From the NCBI GenBank assembly GCA_003194525.1, contig NBIV01000045.1, positions 1 to 64,000 of the forward strand: a DNA stretch of 64,000 nt, given 5' to 3'. The stretch comes from Gracilariopsis chorda. Its lineage: Eukaryota; Rhodophyta; Florideophyceae; Gracilariales; Gracilariaceae. Shown here in pieces: positions 19,597 through 30,226 of the stretch (position 1 is the first letter of the stretch; every line of letters begins with the position of its first letter). The notes under the pieces are model-generated. The model did not search any database and had not been told where the DNA came from. It saw only the letters and a list, made by a program, of their open reading frames with translations. Made by a program: the position numbers and the translations under genes.

Positions 19597-20973
19597 CTCT
19601 CGACAAGCTGTGATGTCGCATTGTGATGGCAATGGAGTTCAAACAATGTTGGAGTTAACCAGACTATTTTCCAGCAGTATCTTGTCAATATACCTGCTCT
19701 TTTGTACCTTTATTCCGTTTTTGTCCGTCGTTATGTCAAATCCAACGAAACTTTTCGCCTCTCCAAGGACCTTAACCTTAAAGAGGTTCTGCATCTCTTT
19801 CTTGAAGTCTTCCAGAAGAGACCGTGAGTTACAAGATGTCAGTAAGTCATCAACGACCACTACGATGGCCAAGGTTCCGCTGTTGGACTTGTATATATAT
19901 ATTCGGCTATTGGTGCTCGACTGCTTGAATCCCAAGCGCAATAGCTCATTGTGCATGAGAGATCCCCATATTTGACCGGCTTGTTTTGCGGCGTATATTG
20001 ACTTTAGAAGCAAGCATACCTTTCCAGGAACAAATGAGGATCCAGATGCGTTTTGGGGTTGTTCCATGATTAGAGGCTCGTCTAGATCAGCGTACAGGTA
20101 TTCATTGCTAATATCCATAGTCTCTAGTATCAGGCCCTGAGCTGCGGCCTTTGCCAACAAAAGACGAATGGTTTCAAGACGGGCAACTGGGGCGTACAAG
20201 TTGTCTGGGTCGTAATCCAAGTACGGGCGTTGCAGGTCGCCCCGTGCTACGCAACGCGCTTTTGGAAGGATACGCGGAGGGTCGGAGCTTAATAATTTTG
20301 CTAAGAACCTCCATAAGAATGGCAATGGTTTCATGCCAGGTTCTCTATCAATCAGCTTCCAAGTTGCTCTTTCCACCAACGCATCGTACTTTCTGTCGAT
20401 TGCTTCTGCCCATCCTGGCATCACTCTGGCTTCTTCAAAGCTCTTGGGGACTCTGCCATCATCTCCGAGGTCTTTGGAGCGTGAGTGTGCGATAAGGCAA
20501 TGAGCAAGAGAAGCGTGTAGATGGTCTTCATCATCTTCACCCATAATTTCCTCGGCTTCGTATCGTCTGAGAGACGAGAAGTCCATAAGGTCTTTGATTG
20601 AGGGGAGGGACTCCTTGGTAACCTTGAAATATGCCTCACGGCACTTTATTACCTTTCCCAGGGATGGAATGTATATCCTATACAGTTTCCGCGGGCTTTG
20701 CATCCCCACGAAGTGTCCAGGAATAGCGCGTGGTAGGAACTTCTTATTTGTGACGGTTTCGGGCCTGTATATGAACGCGTGGCCTTCTTGCCCGAACTTC
20801 CGTAAGTTTGTGAAGTCCGGTTTTTGTCCGAACCATAAGGTGTAAGGAACCTTCATTCCTGCTCGATGATTTGGTAGGCGATTTCTCAAGTAGTTTGCGT
20901 GTGAAATGGCTTCTTCCCATAGCTCATGCGGTAGCTTGGAGGCGAACAATAATGTTCTAGCCATCTTCCACAA
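19597..20973 (-). pseudogene. Copia-1 reverse transcriptase and integrase C-terminal part
   Basis: 444 open codons from 20973, followed past the TGA at 19639-19641 by more coding sequence up to the gypsy B insertion. The first part is the copia integrase C-terminal region (KLPHELWEEAISHANYLRNR). It is followed by the reverse transcriptase: NEYLYADLDEPLIMEQP, YAAKQAGQIWGSLM, and the active site in IVVVVDDLL (VDD for the usual YVDD). The frame is identical to the gag and integrase pieces upstream. At the insertion site the frame continues directly into the RNase H piece left of gypsy B when B is removed. Apart from stops the protein is well preserved, so inactivation is fairly recent. Confidence 0.9.
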
Positions 20974-21015
20974 GTCTTGGATGACTTTCTCTGCTACACT
21001 GTTCGATTGGTGTGC

Positions 21016-21825
21016 TTACGGTGGGGTGAACTCTAGTACTATGCCATTTTCCATCGCGTATGAGACGAAATCGTCTGACCTATTCTCACCCGCTCCGTCA
21101 AGGCGAACGTGGTACATTAGGTTGGGAGGTAGTTCGGTTTCCGCGCGAGCCTTGTACCAGCGGAAAGATTCAAAAAATTGTTTCTTCTTACTTAGAAAGT
21201 GTATTGAGCTTGCACTTGTGTTGTCGTCAATGAGGACTTGCATATACTTCGATCCTTGTAAAGAGGTCGGAGTTATGGGTCCAGTGAGGTCGGTGTGCGT
21301 TAACTCCAAAGGTCTCTGCACTACCGAGTTTGATTGCTGAAGTGGAGCACGCTTGGTGCCGGCGTCAATGCACGGAGTGCATATGACGTTGTTGACTTCG
21401 TCTGGGGAGAGTTTAAATACCCCTTGAAACAAATCAATGCATTTCAAGAGTTTCTCTCTTCCAGGGTGTCCGAGTTTCTCGTGCCAATCCTTGGCTCTGT
21501 TTTCAGGTACATGTGTTGCAGCTTGTACCTGCGGTGGTGATACGGGGCTCGGTAGGGGATAGAGTCCGTCCTTCGGGGTGGAGTGTTGTATGACTTGGCC
21601 CGTTGTGCGGTATTTAATTACGAATCCGTTTGAGCATTGCACCTCGACGTAATTCACCAGGACAGATAAGGATACCAAGTTAGAGTCGAAGATTGGGGTA
21701 TATTTGGCCGGTAACATGAGTCCAGTTCCTAAGGGTAGCTTTATTTTTCCACAGCCTACGATCTCTGACTGGTGGTCGCAAGTGTTTACGGTTTGCGGAG
21801 GTGTTTGGTGATATTCCCAGAACAA
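21016..21825 (-). pseudogene. Copia-1 protease end, GAG-pre-integrase and integrase core
   Basis: 269 codons bounded by in-frame stops (TGA at 21868-21870 upstream, TAA at 21016-21018 downstream). Directly after the upstream stop the frame reads LESGASHVFIK, the protease active site, in which the usual Asp is Glu. It continues to the GAG-pre-integrase zinc finger (WHEKLGHPG, then ICTPC) and the DDE core (LTHTDLTGP, RLDGAGEN, and VAEK just beyond the stop). The TAA interrupts the segment between the second Asp and the Glu. This protein would process Gag-Pol and integrate the cDNA; the Glu substitution and stops imply loss of function. Confidence 0.9.
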
Positions 21826-21867
21826 CGATTTGTCCTTGATGAAAACATGACTAGCCCCAGATTCCAG

Positions 21868-22866
21868 TCATGTTGGGGTTATGTTGTCCTGGTGGAGACT
21901 GGCATTAGCTAATGCTATGAATCCGCGGTAGTGGTTCCTGTCTCTGTCGCCGTGGTGGCGGTTAGAGTTTGGTCGCCCTTGGTTGTGGGCGTCGGTGAAG
22001 TTGTTAGAGTCCCAAGCTCGATTGTTATTGCGTCCTTCGCCTTTGTTATGTTTATTATTATTGGTGTTTTTATTGTTGGGCTGTTGTTGGTTTTTATTTT
22101 TCTTGCGCCAACATTCGGCCCTGATGTGGCCTATGCGTCCACAATTCCAACATACAACTCCCTTCTTGTTCCCTTTTGCATGCTGCTTGCGTCGGGTTGT
22201 AGTCTTCTTCGCAGCGGGGTAAGGTTGAATGCCATCTTTCTTGGCTTCTGCAGCCTTCGTGGTATATGTCGATGCCCGATGAACACGTCGGTCCATTTCG
22301 GATCGCACAAGCGAAACGACTTGATCGTATTCCATGTTGGTTGCGTCCGCCAATAATGTGATTGCCATTAGTGATTCTGGCAAGGTACGGAGCAGAGTCG
22401 CAGTTCGCTCCTTTTCCGTGAGTGGGTCACTCAGTCTAGCAAGTTCTAAGTAGGTTGTCTCCAACTCGAGTAAATGTCTCTGTACGTCGTCACCATCCTT
22501 GAATGTCAAGGTGCTTAGCTTTTGGCGGAGGTTCAATTTGGATTGTATGTTGTCCTTCTTATATGTAGACTCGAGTTTATTCCATACCTCCAAAGCAGAG
22601 CAGTGTTCTCTTTCGAGTAGTTCCGAAACTGCGACGATGGGCTGTGTGTCAAGGTTTTGGACGATGGCCCATCTTGCCTTTCGATCGGCGTCGTCCCATC
22701 TCTTTCGTGCCGCAGCGGGTCCTTCATTTGGACGAGGTTCCGAAAGCACGAATAATGATTGGAGGGAGTGCATGAGATGCCTAATGTATATTCGCCAAGT
22801 GTAGTAATCGGTGCCCCCTTTTAGACGGGGTATACGTTTATTTTCTTGGTAAGTCTCAGAGTCCAT
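21868..22866 (-). pseudogene. Copia-1 Gag with UBN2 fold and CCHC knuckle
   Basis: 332 codons from ATG at 22866. The N-terminal two thirds matches the copia Gag (UBN2-type) pattern: PRLKGGTDYYTWRIYIRHLM, then EVWNKLESTYKK and KLSTLTFKDGDDVQRHLLEL. A basic linker leads to CWNCGRIGHIRAEC, a canonical C-x2-C-x4-H-x4-C zinc knuckle that binds RNA. The tail is Asn/Gln-rich. The reading frame itself is intact; it ends at the TGA at 21868-21870, beyond which the protease follows in the same frame. It therefore looks like the 5' part of a single gag-pol ORF rather than a separate gene. Confidence 0.9.
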
Positions 22867-23600
22867 CGCGGAGTATCACTCAACGCGAGACTAAGGGAGA
22901 CTGGCAGATAGAATTCTTCACCGGTCCCCTACCGGTTGAGGGATCCTTCTACTACTTTTGCGTAGCCGGGTCCAATGGCAGGAGATACTATCTCCGGTTC
23001 CCTAAAGGTCAGACCTCTGGCTCCGAGTAAGACTCTCTCGGTGAGATGCGATTTCAGCGGCCCGTTCAAGTTCTGCACAATCCAGAACGAGGGTGCGTGC
23101 AACCTACGGAATGTCCAGGAGAGGTTACTGACAACGTGATATGTGTTCACCAGTTGGCCTCCTCTGATTCCTTACGGCTACTTGCGCGGCGATCTTGCTC
23201 TTTGAAACGTCCTTGTCTTCACTAAGGTCCGGGCCGACCGACGAGACACCCTGTCCCCTTACGAACAGCTACACTCACCCCAGCTGAGCCAGTTATACGG
23301 CAAGTGCGCTATCCGCAGGCTTAGTTCAAGTCCCCAGTCGATTCCCAACCGGTATTCGGCTTGCGAACCTTAGCTCAGCCAAGTGCTAACTTCCCTGAAG
23401 GGTTAATAGTGGCGGAGGCCTTATTCAGGACTTTATATAGTAGTTCCGGTTCACCGTTTGTGTTCGTGGTCCAATAATGAAGGTGGTTATGCGGAGCGTG
23501 CAGTAACTGCGATGTGTCGCCACTAGAAGCTTCAGGTGATCGGTCCAGACCACAAGCCAGGGGCGAGGGTTGTTCAACGACACGATGGCTTTCAAGAAGC
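22867..23600 (-). promoter_or_regulatory. Probable 5' LTR/leader of Copia-1 with TATA element
   Basis: Upstream of gag. CTATATAAAG on the minus strand at 23431-23440 is a good TATA box in otherwise balanced sequence, placing a start near 23405 and a leader of about 540 bp. I cannot delimit the LTR because no second copy is present in the window. Confidence 0.45.
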
Positions 23601-23689
23601 TTCTAGTGCGCACGCTCTAACGCAACGCCTGATACGGGGGGGGTTTGGGCAGCAACTCAACAATGGGCGCAGGCGGGGGAAGGTTGTCT

Positions 23690-24100
23690 GGCGTGTAGAA
23701 GGCGGAGTGTACACGGGCTGCCGGGGGGGGAGGGAAGATTGTTCGAGAGCGCCACACCAGTAGGCGCAAGTCTTGCGCGGAGAACGCAGAATGTGCACGG
23801 GCTGCAGGGGGGGGAGATTGTTCGGGAGCGCCACACCAGTAGGCGCAAGTCCAGCACGGAGAGGGCGGAGTGTGCACGGGCTGCCGAGGGGGAGGAGATT
23901 GTTCGAGAGCGCCACACCAGTAGGTGCAAGTCTTGCGCGTAGAAGGCGGAGTGTCCACGGGCTGCCGTGGGGCGGGAGATGGTTTTGGAGCGCAACACGA
24001 GTAGGCGCAAGTCCAGCGCAGAGGCAGCGGAGTGTGCACGGGCTGCCGAGGGGCGGGAGATGGTTTGGGAGCGCAAAACGAGTAGGCGCAAGTCCGGGAA
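23690..24100. repeat. 81 bp GC-rich minisatellite
   Basis: About five tandem copies of a unit containing GTGTGCACGGGCTGCCG and GCGCCACACCAGTAGGCGCA. The shared TGTnCAC motif occurs at 23708, 23792, 23871, 23952 and 24033 (spacing 84, 79, 81, 81). Because the unit is a multiple of three and lacks stops, all three minus-strand frames stay open (144-192 codons), encoding repetitive Pro/Ala/Leu-rich peptides. I treat these as consequences of the repeat and not as genes. Confidence 0.85.
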
Positions 24101-24336
24101 AAGTGGTTGGGCGCAAGGCGCGCCGAAGGCGCAAGTGCTATAGAGAGTGGAGAACGTTGGCGTTTCTCACTCTTTTGTGCAGATAAGCCTTGCATTTGAG
24201 AGAAGCCTAAAACAGGGTTTATTCAGTGTTGGCTTTTGCGCCGGCGGTTGCTGTGTCCCTTACGTTTTCGATATTGTTCTCGATACGTCTTCCTCACATC
24301 TACGGTGTTATCGATAACCGCATGCGATGCTACCAT

Positions 24337-24975
24337 GTAGCTGTGTCTAGCTTTGTGGCTTCTCTACTTTCTTCCCCTGCCCATCATGCTGGTGAAGGCA
24401 GATCAGCGAGATCATTTATTTGGTGCCTCCAGTCGGGACTAGTGGACTGTAAACCACGTCCCAACTGGTGGCCAGCGTGTCTCCATTCACACACGCGCGA
24501 TCTCGGATCTCATAGCTAGATAGGGAGGTCAAACATCACTCATCTCGTGAGAGTACGTTGCGCATATGCTCAATCTCGAGAGTGGACTACATCGTCCAAT
24601 CACGGCCTTTAGAGGTCAGCCGTTACGTGGCGTACCAATTTTTGTGGCCAAGAATGCTCCAGCCCTGATACCCACGGTTGGAAGCGTTACGTGTCCTCCC
24701 GGGCTTAGAGGGGTCTGCGTTTACAACAACCATGTAACCGACTCACAACGTTTGATAGTATTAATGGAGGATTCGTCGTTTCCAGTGGTCTCTTCACGTT
24801 CGTATCCGAAGCGAACGGATGAAGAAGGATCATTAGTTTCAAAAACGTCGACAGAACCAAGCTCCGAAGCTCAACGCAGCTAGTAGGTGTAAAATTGCAG
24901 ATGTCCAGGTGATACGCGCACAGGAACTCTGAGAAGTCATGGAGAACAGCCAATAACACTCTGTAACCCATTGTA
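24337..24975. repeat. Contiguous R1-R2-R3 repeat (copy 2)
   Basis: R1 (24337-24492), R2 (24493-24727) and R3 (24728-24975) are adjacent here. The same blocks are separated at 9430-9597, 4203-4450 and 3711-3956. A minus-strand open frame through R3 parallels the one at 3409-3954. It could be a solo LTR or a fragment of a larger dispersed element. Confidence 0.75.
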
Positions 24976-25448
24976 AAGCGTTCGAACAACTATTAAGCGC
25001 GGTTCAGGAGTTGTTTTATATATATAGAGATGAACTGAAGAAAGGAAAGAAGCAAATGCCGAAACCAAGGCCAAACATTCACATTCCAAACAGAAAGTAG
25101 ACTCCGGAAGAACTCTTTGTTTTCAAGGCATTCTAGACAGTAGAGAACAAATTGGGGTGTCCGTGAAGGCGAACATATGCTTAGGACGCCCGCCAAACCT
25201 CCTTGAGAGGAAAGACTGTCAAGATTGACTTCTGCATCTTCACGTGTTTTGCTTCCTGTACCTATCGGAACGGCCCGATTTCATTCTCATCTAGGACCTT
25301 CATAGCTTCTGTCTGCGAAGAAAGGCCCTAAAATCTATGTGAGAGTGCTATAGACAGCTGATAAATTGTCGGTTCAAAGTCATCTGTGTCGTTTGGTTCC
25401 TTCACATTCGATCCAGCTGAAAACTGAACTATTATACCAGAGAACCCA

Positions 25449-27909
25449 CTAAAATATACCCTGAGATCCTGTTTGATGCATCGCTTTACTATATCCTTCG
25501 CAAGAACGACGTAGAAATGGCAGAGTAAATGCATCCCCTTGATCTTCTCGGAAGCGGATCCATCTTTTTCCGTATATAAGAGTGGTCAGCATACATACCA
25601 GACTCTCAGCTGCCGTGTAGTGGGACTCAATAAGATCGGGTGATATTCCTGCTTCGCTCGCCCCAGAGACCAGCATCAGACAAGTCGCCGTAGACACGCG
25701 CTCCGCTGCTGCTCGGAAGAATTTCTCTACCGTTTTAATTGTTGGCAAGAAACTTGCACGTGCCTTTTCTATGATTTTCTTAATCGCTTGGTATAGAATT
25801 GATCGATTAATATCAATACACAAGATTCGATGCCACTCAAGAAGAACCTGCGCAACTACTTCCCTTGACCCCATGAGAGGGGTATTTCCTGGCTTTTTTA
25901 CATGTTTTGTTGAAGTCTTGTTGGACTCACTGTTCGTACTACGGGATTAATTTGTTGCATCTGCTTTTTGAAGGACAGGTTCGTGCAGCGTCTACCAGTT
26001 CGAATAGTTCATCTGCGGTCAAAAACGTATTTGCGATGCTCTGCTTCCGTGAAACTTTCGAAATACCTACAAATGTTAGAAAAACGTCACCTGCAGTAGC
26101 CAATGGCTCCTCAATAACTGCTTTCCGTTCAAAAAAAACCAAGCGAAATCCAGTGCCGTCTCGTTTCTACCAATATATACAGCTTTTGCAAAAATCTTAT
26201 CATACCTGGTCTTGCTGAGTCGAGATCCAGGTATGAGTAGTGCCAAAATACATTATAGGTTGAGCTTTCACAGTAATTCAGGAAACACCAACCAGGCAAC
26301 AACCCCTCCCATAATCTTCGACACGGGCAACCTACACCTTCCAAAATGAGGAAATGAGCTTCAAGATAAATATTGGAATTCCCTTCGAAAATACGTTTAA
26401 GTACCTTTTGGTCAACTGCCACACCAGCTTCTTCGGATGTGATAGAAAATTTTACAGCCGCTGGGATCTTAATCCATAACATATGAATATAAGATCTGGA
26501 GGCAGATCGGCAAGTCTTATGTCACTGTTTCTAGAAGAAGATATTGCCGCTTCACTTTTCGAAACCAGTTGAGGATGAATAGATTTGAATCGCTCCAGTA
26601 CTTCTTGCTTCGGTTGAAAGTTCAACTTCTCCTGAAACAGAGGACTTGTTATTTTGCTGCTTAAGATGCTGTCCGGAACCGTAACCATTGACGCTGGCTG
26701 GACCTCATGCCCGAAAGAGGAGAGCCGGAAGACCCGCGGAGGATGCCATGCACGGACGCGGTATAGCAATCAACATTAATGGCTTTATGGGGTGCTTCAT
26801 AGCTGAAGTCTTTGCGGGTACTTTTCTCCCTGAAAGCAAAGAATTTGTCAGTGCTTTGGTTCTTGTTCGTGAGGATCCAAGTAAACTGGGAACAGAGCGA
26901 TTCGAAGAGACTCGCTGAGGTGCTCTCGTATATGGACTGGCCGTACCAGATCTTTGCTCAGGTATGAAATGTCCTGAAGAGATAGAGCTGCATTGATCAA
27001 AGTCCGTAACGCCTGGCGTAACAATGGCAGAATTAGATAAAGATGGTTGACGGGCCGTAGGATATGACTGGGAAGTGGATGCAGGTGTAGCAAATTGTGA
27101 TCCAACACCTGTCCAATGTAATCTCGAGAATTCCTCTTACGCTGAATACAAGTCTGATCAAGGGATAATGCTATAGTTGTATACAGAACTTGATTTTTGT
27201 CTCTTGGCGAGCGCAGACCTAATCTTTTTATTGAAGTCCCGTGCTGCTCTTTCGTTCGCATGACGCTCGATGACGGCTCAAAAAATTTCAAGGTTAGCAT
27301 TACAAATGACTTGGCCTGCTTGTTACATCCTGTTCTGGTACGCAACGACACTGTCACTCAAAACCGTACAAAGCTGGTTTCCCATAGATACCCTTTATGG
27401 TTCTTAGGACGTGACCGAAGCGAAAGACCCTGCTATCTGTTGCAACATTTGCATCGCTGCTCTATTGACTTTGCCAAGATCATGCTCCTTGATAACGTCT
27501 TTTGATAGGAGCTCCTTCGTCGGGAAGAATGCGATAGCGCAAATCCTCTCGACGACAGGGTGGGTGATTTTTCTAGTTTCGAGACCCATCGCAATTGCAA
27601 TCATTCGTTCCGAGTTCGGAGAAGACTCTAGCAGTCTCAAAAAAGAACCGAGAGTCACCAGCTGCAAAATGTTTGTTCCACGCATTTTGGAGGGTTAAAA
27701 AGAATCTCAGTCTTATGAAATGAACTTGTTGGCACCGTTCCAATACCCATTATAATCTGTGTGTTCTGCGCATGCAATGGATTCCTTTGACCTTGCAAGG
27801 GCCCAACCATACTGGAGGACATCAATGCACTCTGCAGTATATTAGAGATATCTCTAGCAGAATCATGCCCTAGCGCAACGATGTCGGCTGAAGGATGATT
27901 ATGGTTCAT
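25449..27909 (-). pseudogene. Unrecognised minus-strand gene region, possibly intron-containing
   Basis: Seven or eight consecutive minus-strand open segments of 60-170 codons lie in changing frames (27655-27909, 27404-27685, 26848-27357, 26452-26769, 26129-26482, 25939-26142, 25449-25874). The first starts with a real ATG (MNHNHPSADIVALGHDSARD). Candidate splice signals occur, such as GTATGT near 25600 and GTATGA near 26210 as 5' sites and TTTTGCAG near 27665 as a 3' site. The composition looks protein-like (KITHPVVERICAIAFFPTKE, AIKKIIEKARASFLPTIKTV) but matches no family I know. It could be a multi-exon host gene, the second gene of the neighbouring Harbinger element, or a frameshifted relic. 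Confidence 0.3.
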
Positions 27910-28263
27910 GTTAAAACACCCAACAAAAGTACTTAGGCTAGAAGGTGGCAGCTTCGAAAAAGATGGCAGATTATTGCACTGTTAGGGGAGCGTAAAGACA
28001 AATGAAGTCGATTTCTGTCAGATAACAAAACGAAATAGTGAGTTGAGTGAGGAATACGAACCTGAACATTCCACTTACCGCAATTTTCTTATCAATGGTC
28101 ATCAGAGCATCGGCAATCCTGTCAATTTTTGGCTTCGCAGATTGCGGCGTCGCAAGATTTCGACAATTTCGTTCCGCTTCGTAGTAGACAGTTCCACCAG
28201 TAAACTAGAAGGTCTTTCACCTTCTGTCGATGCGATCATACCAATGTTTTCCTTACAGATATA

Positions 28264-29386
28264 TTACCATTGTAGAACATCCTTGTCGAGTTCTTCGACT
28301 TCTCGTACAGAAAACGACAGCAGCTTTTCTTCGTCTTCATCGATGTAAAAAGTCTGAAGTTTCACGCATAAAATAATAAGGCTTGCGCTCATATTCACCG
28401 AGTGGTTCAGACGACTCTGCAATATCCTCCACTTTGCAACTAATCTTCCAAAAGCCTGCTGAACGTGAATGCGCAAAGAAGATAAGAAAAAGTTAAACTA
28501 TTTCTCTTACCAATAAGAAACCTGTGCAAGCTGGTATTGGTGTTATAAGGTTATCAGTACACACATTTTGCTTCATCGCCAAAAACCCGAAATTCTACGG
28601 TGAGGTTCTGGCTATTCAGGTACTCGAAAAGTTTTGTAGAGTAGTACGCCAAAGAGTCCTGAGTAGACCCACCGCATTTTGCAGAAGCAAGTAAAACTCT
28701 GACCCCAGAGTCCACCACTGCCTGAACAGAGATTGCGTAATAATCCTTTCGACACCAATATTTCGAAGCCTTGAACTTAGGTGGCTTCATCTCAATTGAG
28801 ATTCCATCAATTGCTCCGATGCAGCCCGTGAATGGGCTGAATTGTGTTTTAGAGATTTTGAATCCGTTTTAAAGCTCTTATAGTGCTTCCAAATGGTCTG
28901 GAATTCCGGGAAGGGTTACTATTTTAGACAATGCGTTGGTCGTTTCTTTAAAAACAGAATACACAGTCGAACGTCGCGTTCGGAACAATAGATGTAACGT
29001 GTCAGACGACCCACCTGCAAGACTACTTAAGGTTGTGCCTAGTCTCATTTCCGTAGAAAGGGTTGGACGTCCAGATCGTCTTCCCATCTCTTAAGTTTTT
29101 ATATGAGAGCAGAAAGCAAGTGCAACAGTTTCAAAAACGATTTGCGGCTCATGCAATAGTTATGCTTGAACGTGGCGTTGCTCGAAAAGTAGGTAATGGA
29201 CTCGAAAGTGACGCCTTGACGAGTTACAGATGGTGGAATGTGCAATGTTGTAGAAAACTGTCTACGAGGAATGAGTTTTGAAGTGTGTAATATAGCGTGA
29301 TTAATCGCTGCTCTTTGACGCGTGCCATATAGAATAACGGATATGAAGATAGGAAGCATGTGGAAAAACGTGAGTCGTTTGCGCAA
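28264..29386 (-). pseudogene. PIF/Harbinger-type DDE transposase relic
   Basis: Minus-strand pieces in order: 29099-29386 (N-terminal, CMSRKSFLKLLHLLSALI), 28878-29087 (helix-turn-helix-like, RPTLSTEMRLGTTLSSLAGG), then 28554-28850 with the first catalytic Asp (GCIGAIDGISIE) and the second (FRVFGDEA). A shifted frame carries NLITPIPACTGFL, and 28264-28476 covers the last region (RIHVQQAFGRLVAKWRILQ). There the catalytic Glu of the usual HVERAFG-type motif is Gln. The DDE_Tnp_4 pattern is clear. Stops and at least two frameshifts, plus the Glu-to-Gln change, make it non-functional. Terminal repeats and 3 bp target duplications were not found. Confidence 0.75.
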
Positions 29387-30005
29387 GTATTAGGATGGCT
29401 GTTGTCAACTAGAGAGACCATGATTGGAAGATGTGAGATAGGATCTGTCAACAGCCTGGAACTTTGTTTGGAGCTGGGTTCCAATGGGGGTCTTTCTCAC
29501 TTCACATTACAGCCTCTTATTTTTTTATTGTAAAGTATTCACTCGTTTTGAGCGTGATTGTCACGCTTGTTTAGAAACCGCCTGACAATTGCTACATTTG
29601 GGCACGAATCGAATTATATCTCCATATACCTGTGGTCAGTAAATGCTAGTTATAGCAGAGCAGCAGTTCTTGTCTGTACTCAAATTTTTTTATACATGAA
29701 AGTAATCCATCAGCTCACAGGGCAGAGTTTGCGCCAAAATATACATCCTCTAACAGAAATTCATTGACGACCTTTATTTTGTGTATAAAAGGTAGTAAAA
29801 GGGCAAAATTGAGCTGCTCATTGTTTGCGAAATGCGAGAGATGTCGTTCGGAAAGGGAGTAAATAAGCACGTTCAATGAGACGCCTGTCGGTCTCTCTAA
29901 CTTTACAAGGCCTTTCCGAAGCCTTTCATAGGGTGTCTAGGCCAGTGCGCCTACCTGCTAACAAAAACATCCAGCTACCTAGGTGTGCGTCAATGTGCAC
30001 ATACG
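29387..30005. other. No gene seen
   Basis: AT-rich sequence without recognisable coding character, left of the inverted-repeat transposon. Confidence 0.5.
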
Positions 30006-30194
30006 TGCACATCCCCGTTCCCGTAGGGTGACAAATTTGCGTCTCCCTTTTTTTGGGGTGCAGTCGGGTGTACAAGTCGCACTTCACCCTGTCTGGGAGA
30101 TTTCGCCTCATCCAGAGGTGAATGTCATCCACACACTGGGGAGAGGTCACTCCAAGTGCGACCCAGTGATCCCCACCAGCACTATCTCGCTGCG
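30006..30194. repeat. Left terminal inverted repeat of the piggyBac-like element
   Basis: Reverse complement of 34701-34893 with scattered mismatches. Shared landmarks include GTGACAAATTTGCGTCTCCC and GATCCCCACCAGCACTATCT. Confidence 0.9.
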
Positions 30195-30226
30195 TGCGGC
30201 TATTTCTTTGAAAACTCAAGACTATT

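Larger units (their letters stand above)
9852..23445 (-). mobile_element. Copia-type retrotransposon Copia-1, split by gypsy B
   Basis: On the minus strand the order is gag, protease, integrase, reverse transcriptase, RNase H, which is Ty1/copia order. Gypsy B occupies 10574-19596. Removing B and one CTCTC target copy restores a continuous reading frame across the junction. The 5' side ends in a leader/LTR-like region with a TATA element at 23431-23440. I could not find a matching 3' LTR in 9598-9851, so the 3' end appears truncated or lost. Gag-pol was one long frame; I find three stops and no frameshift in the 19.6-22.9 kb part. Confidence 0.85.

Noticed and set aside
21016-22866. Frequent in-frame TGA/TAG/TAA suggesting a variant genetic code
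   Set aside because: All three stop codons occur at non-equivalent positions, frameshifts are also common elsewhere, and the intact element B reads through 2100 codons without in-frame stops. Ordinary decay explains it.
23592-24195. Overlapping 144-192 codon Pro-rich minus-strand frames
   Set aside because: They arise because the 81 bp tandem unit is a multiple of three and lacks stops in any minus frame; nothing suggests translation.
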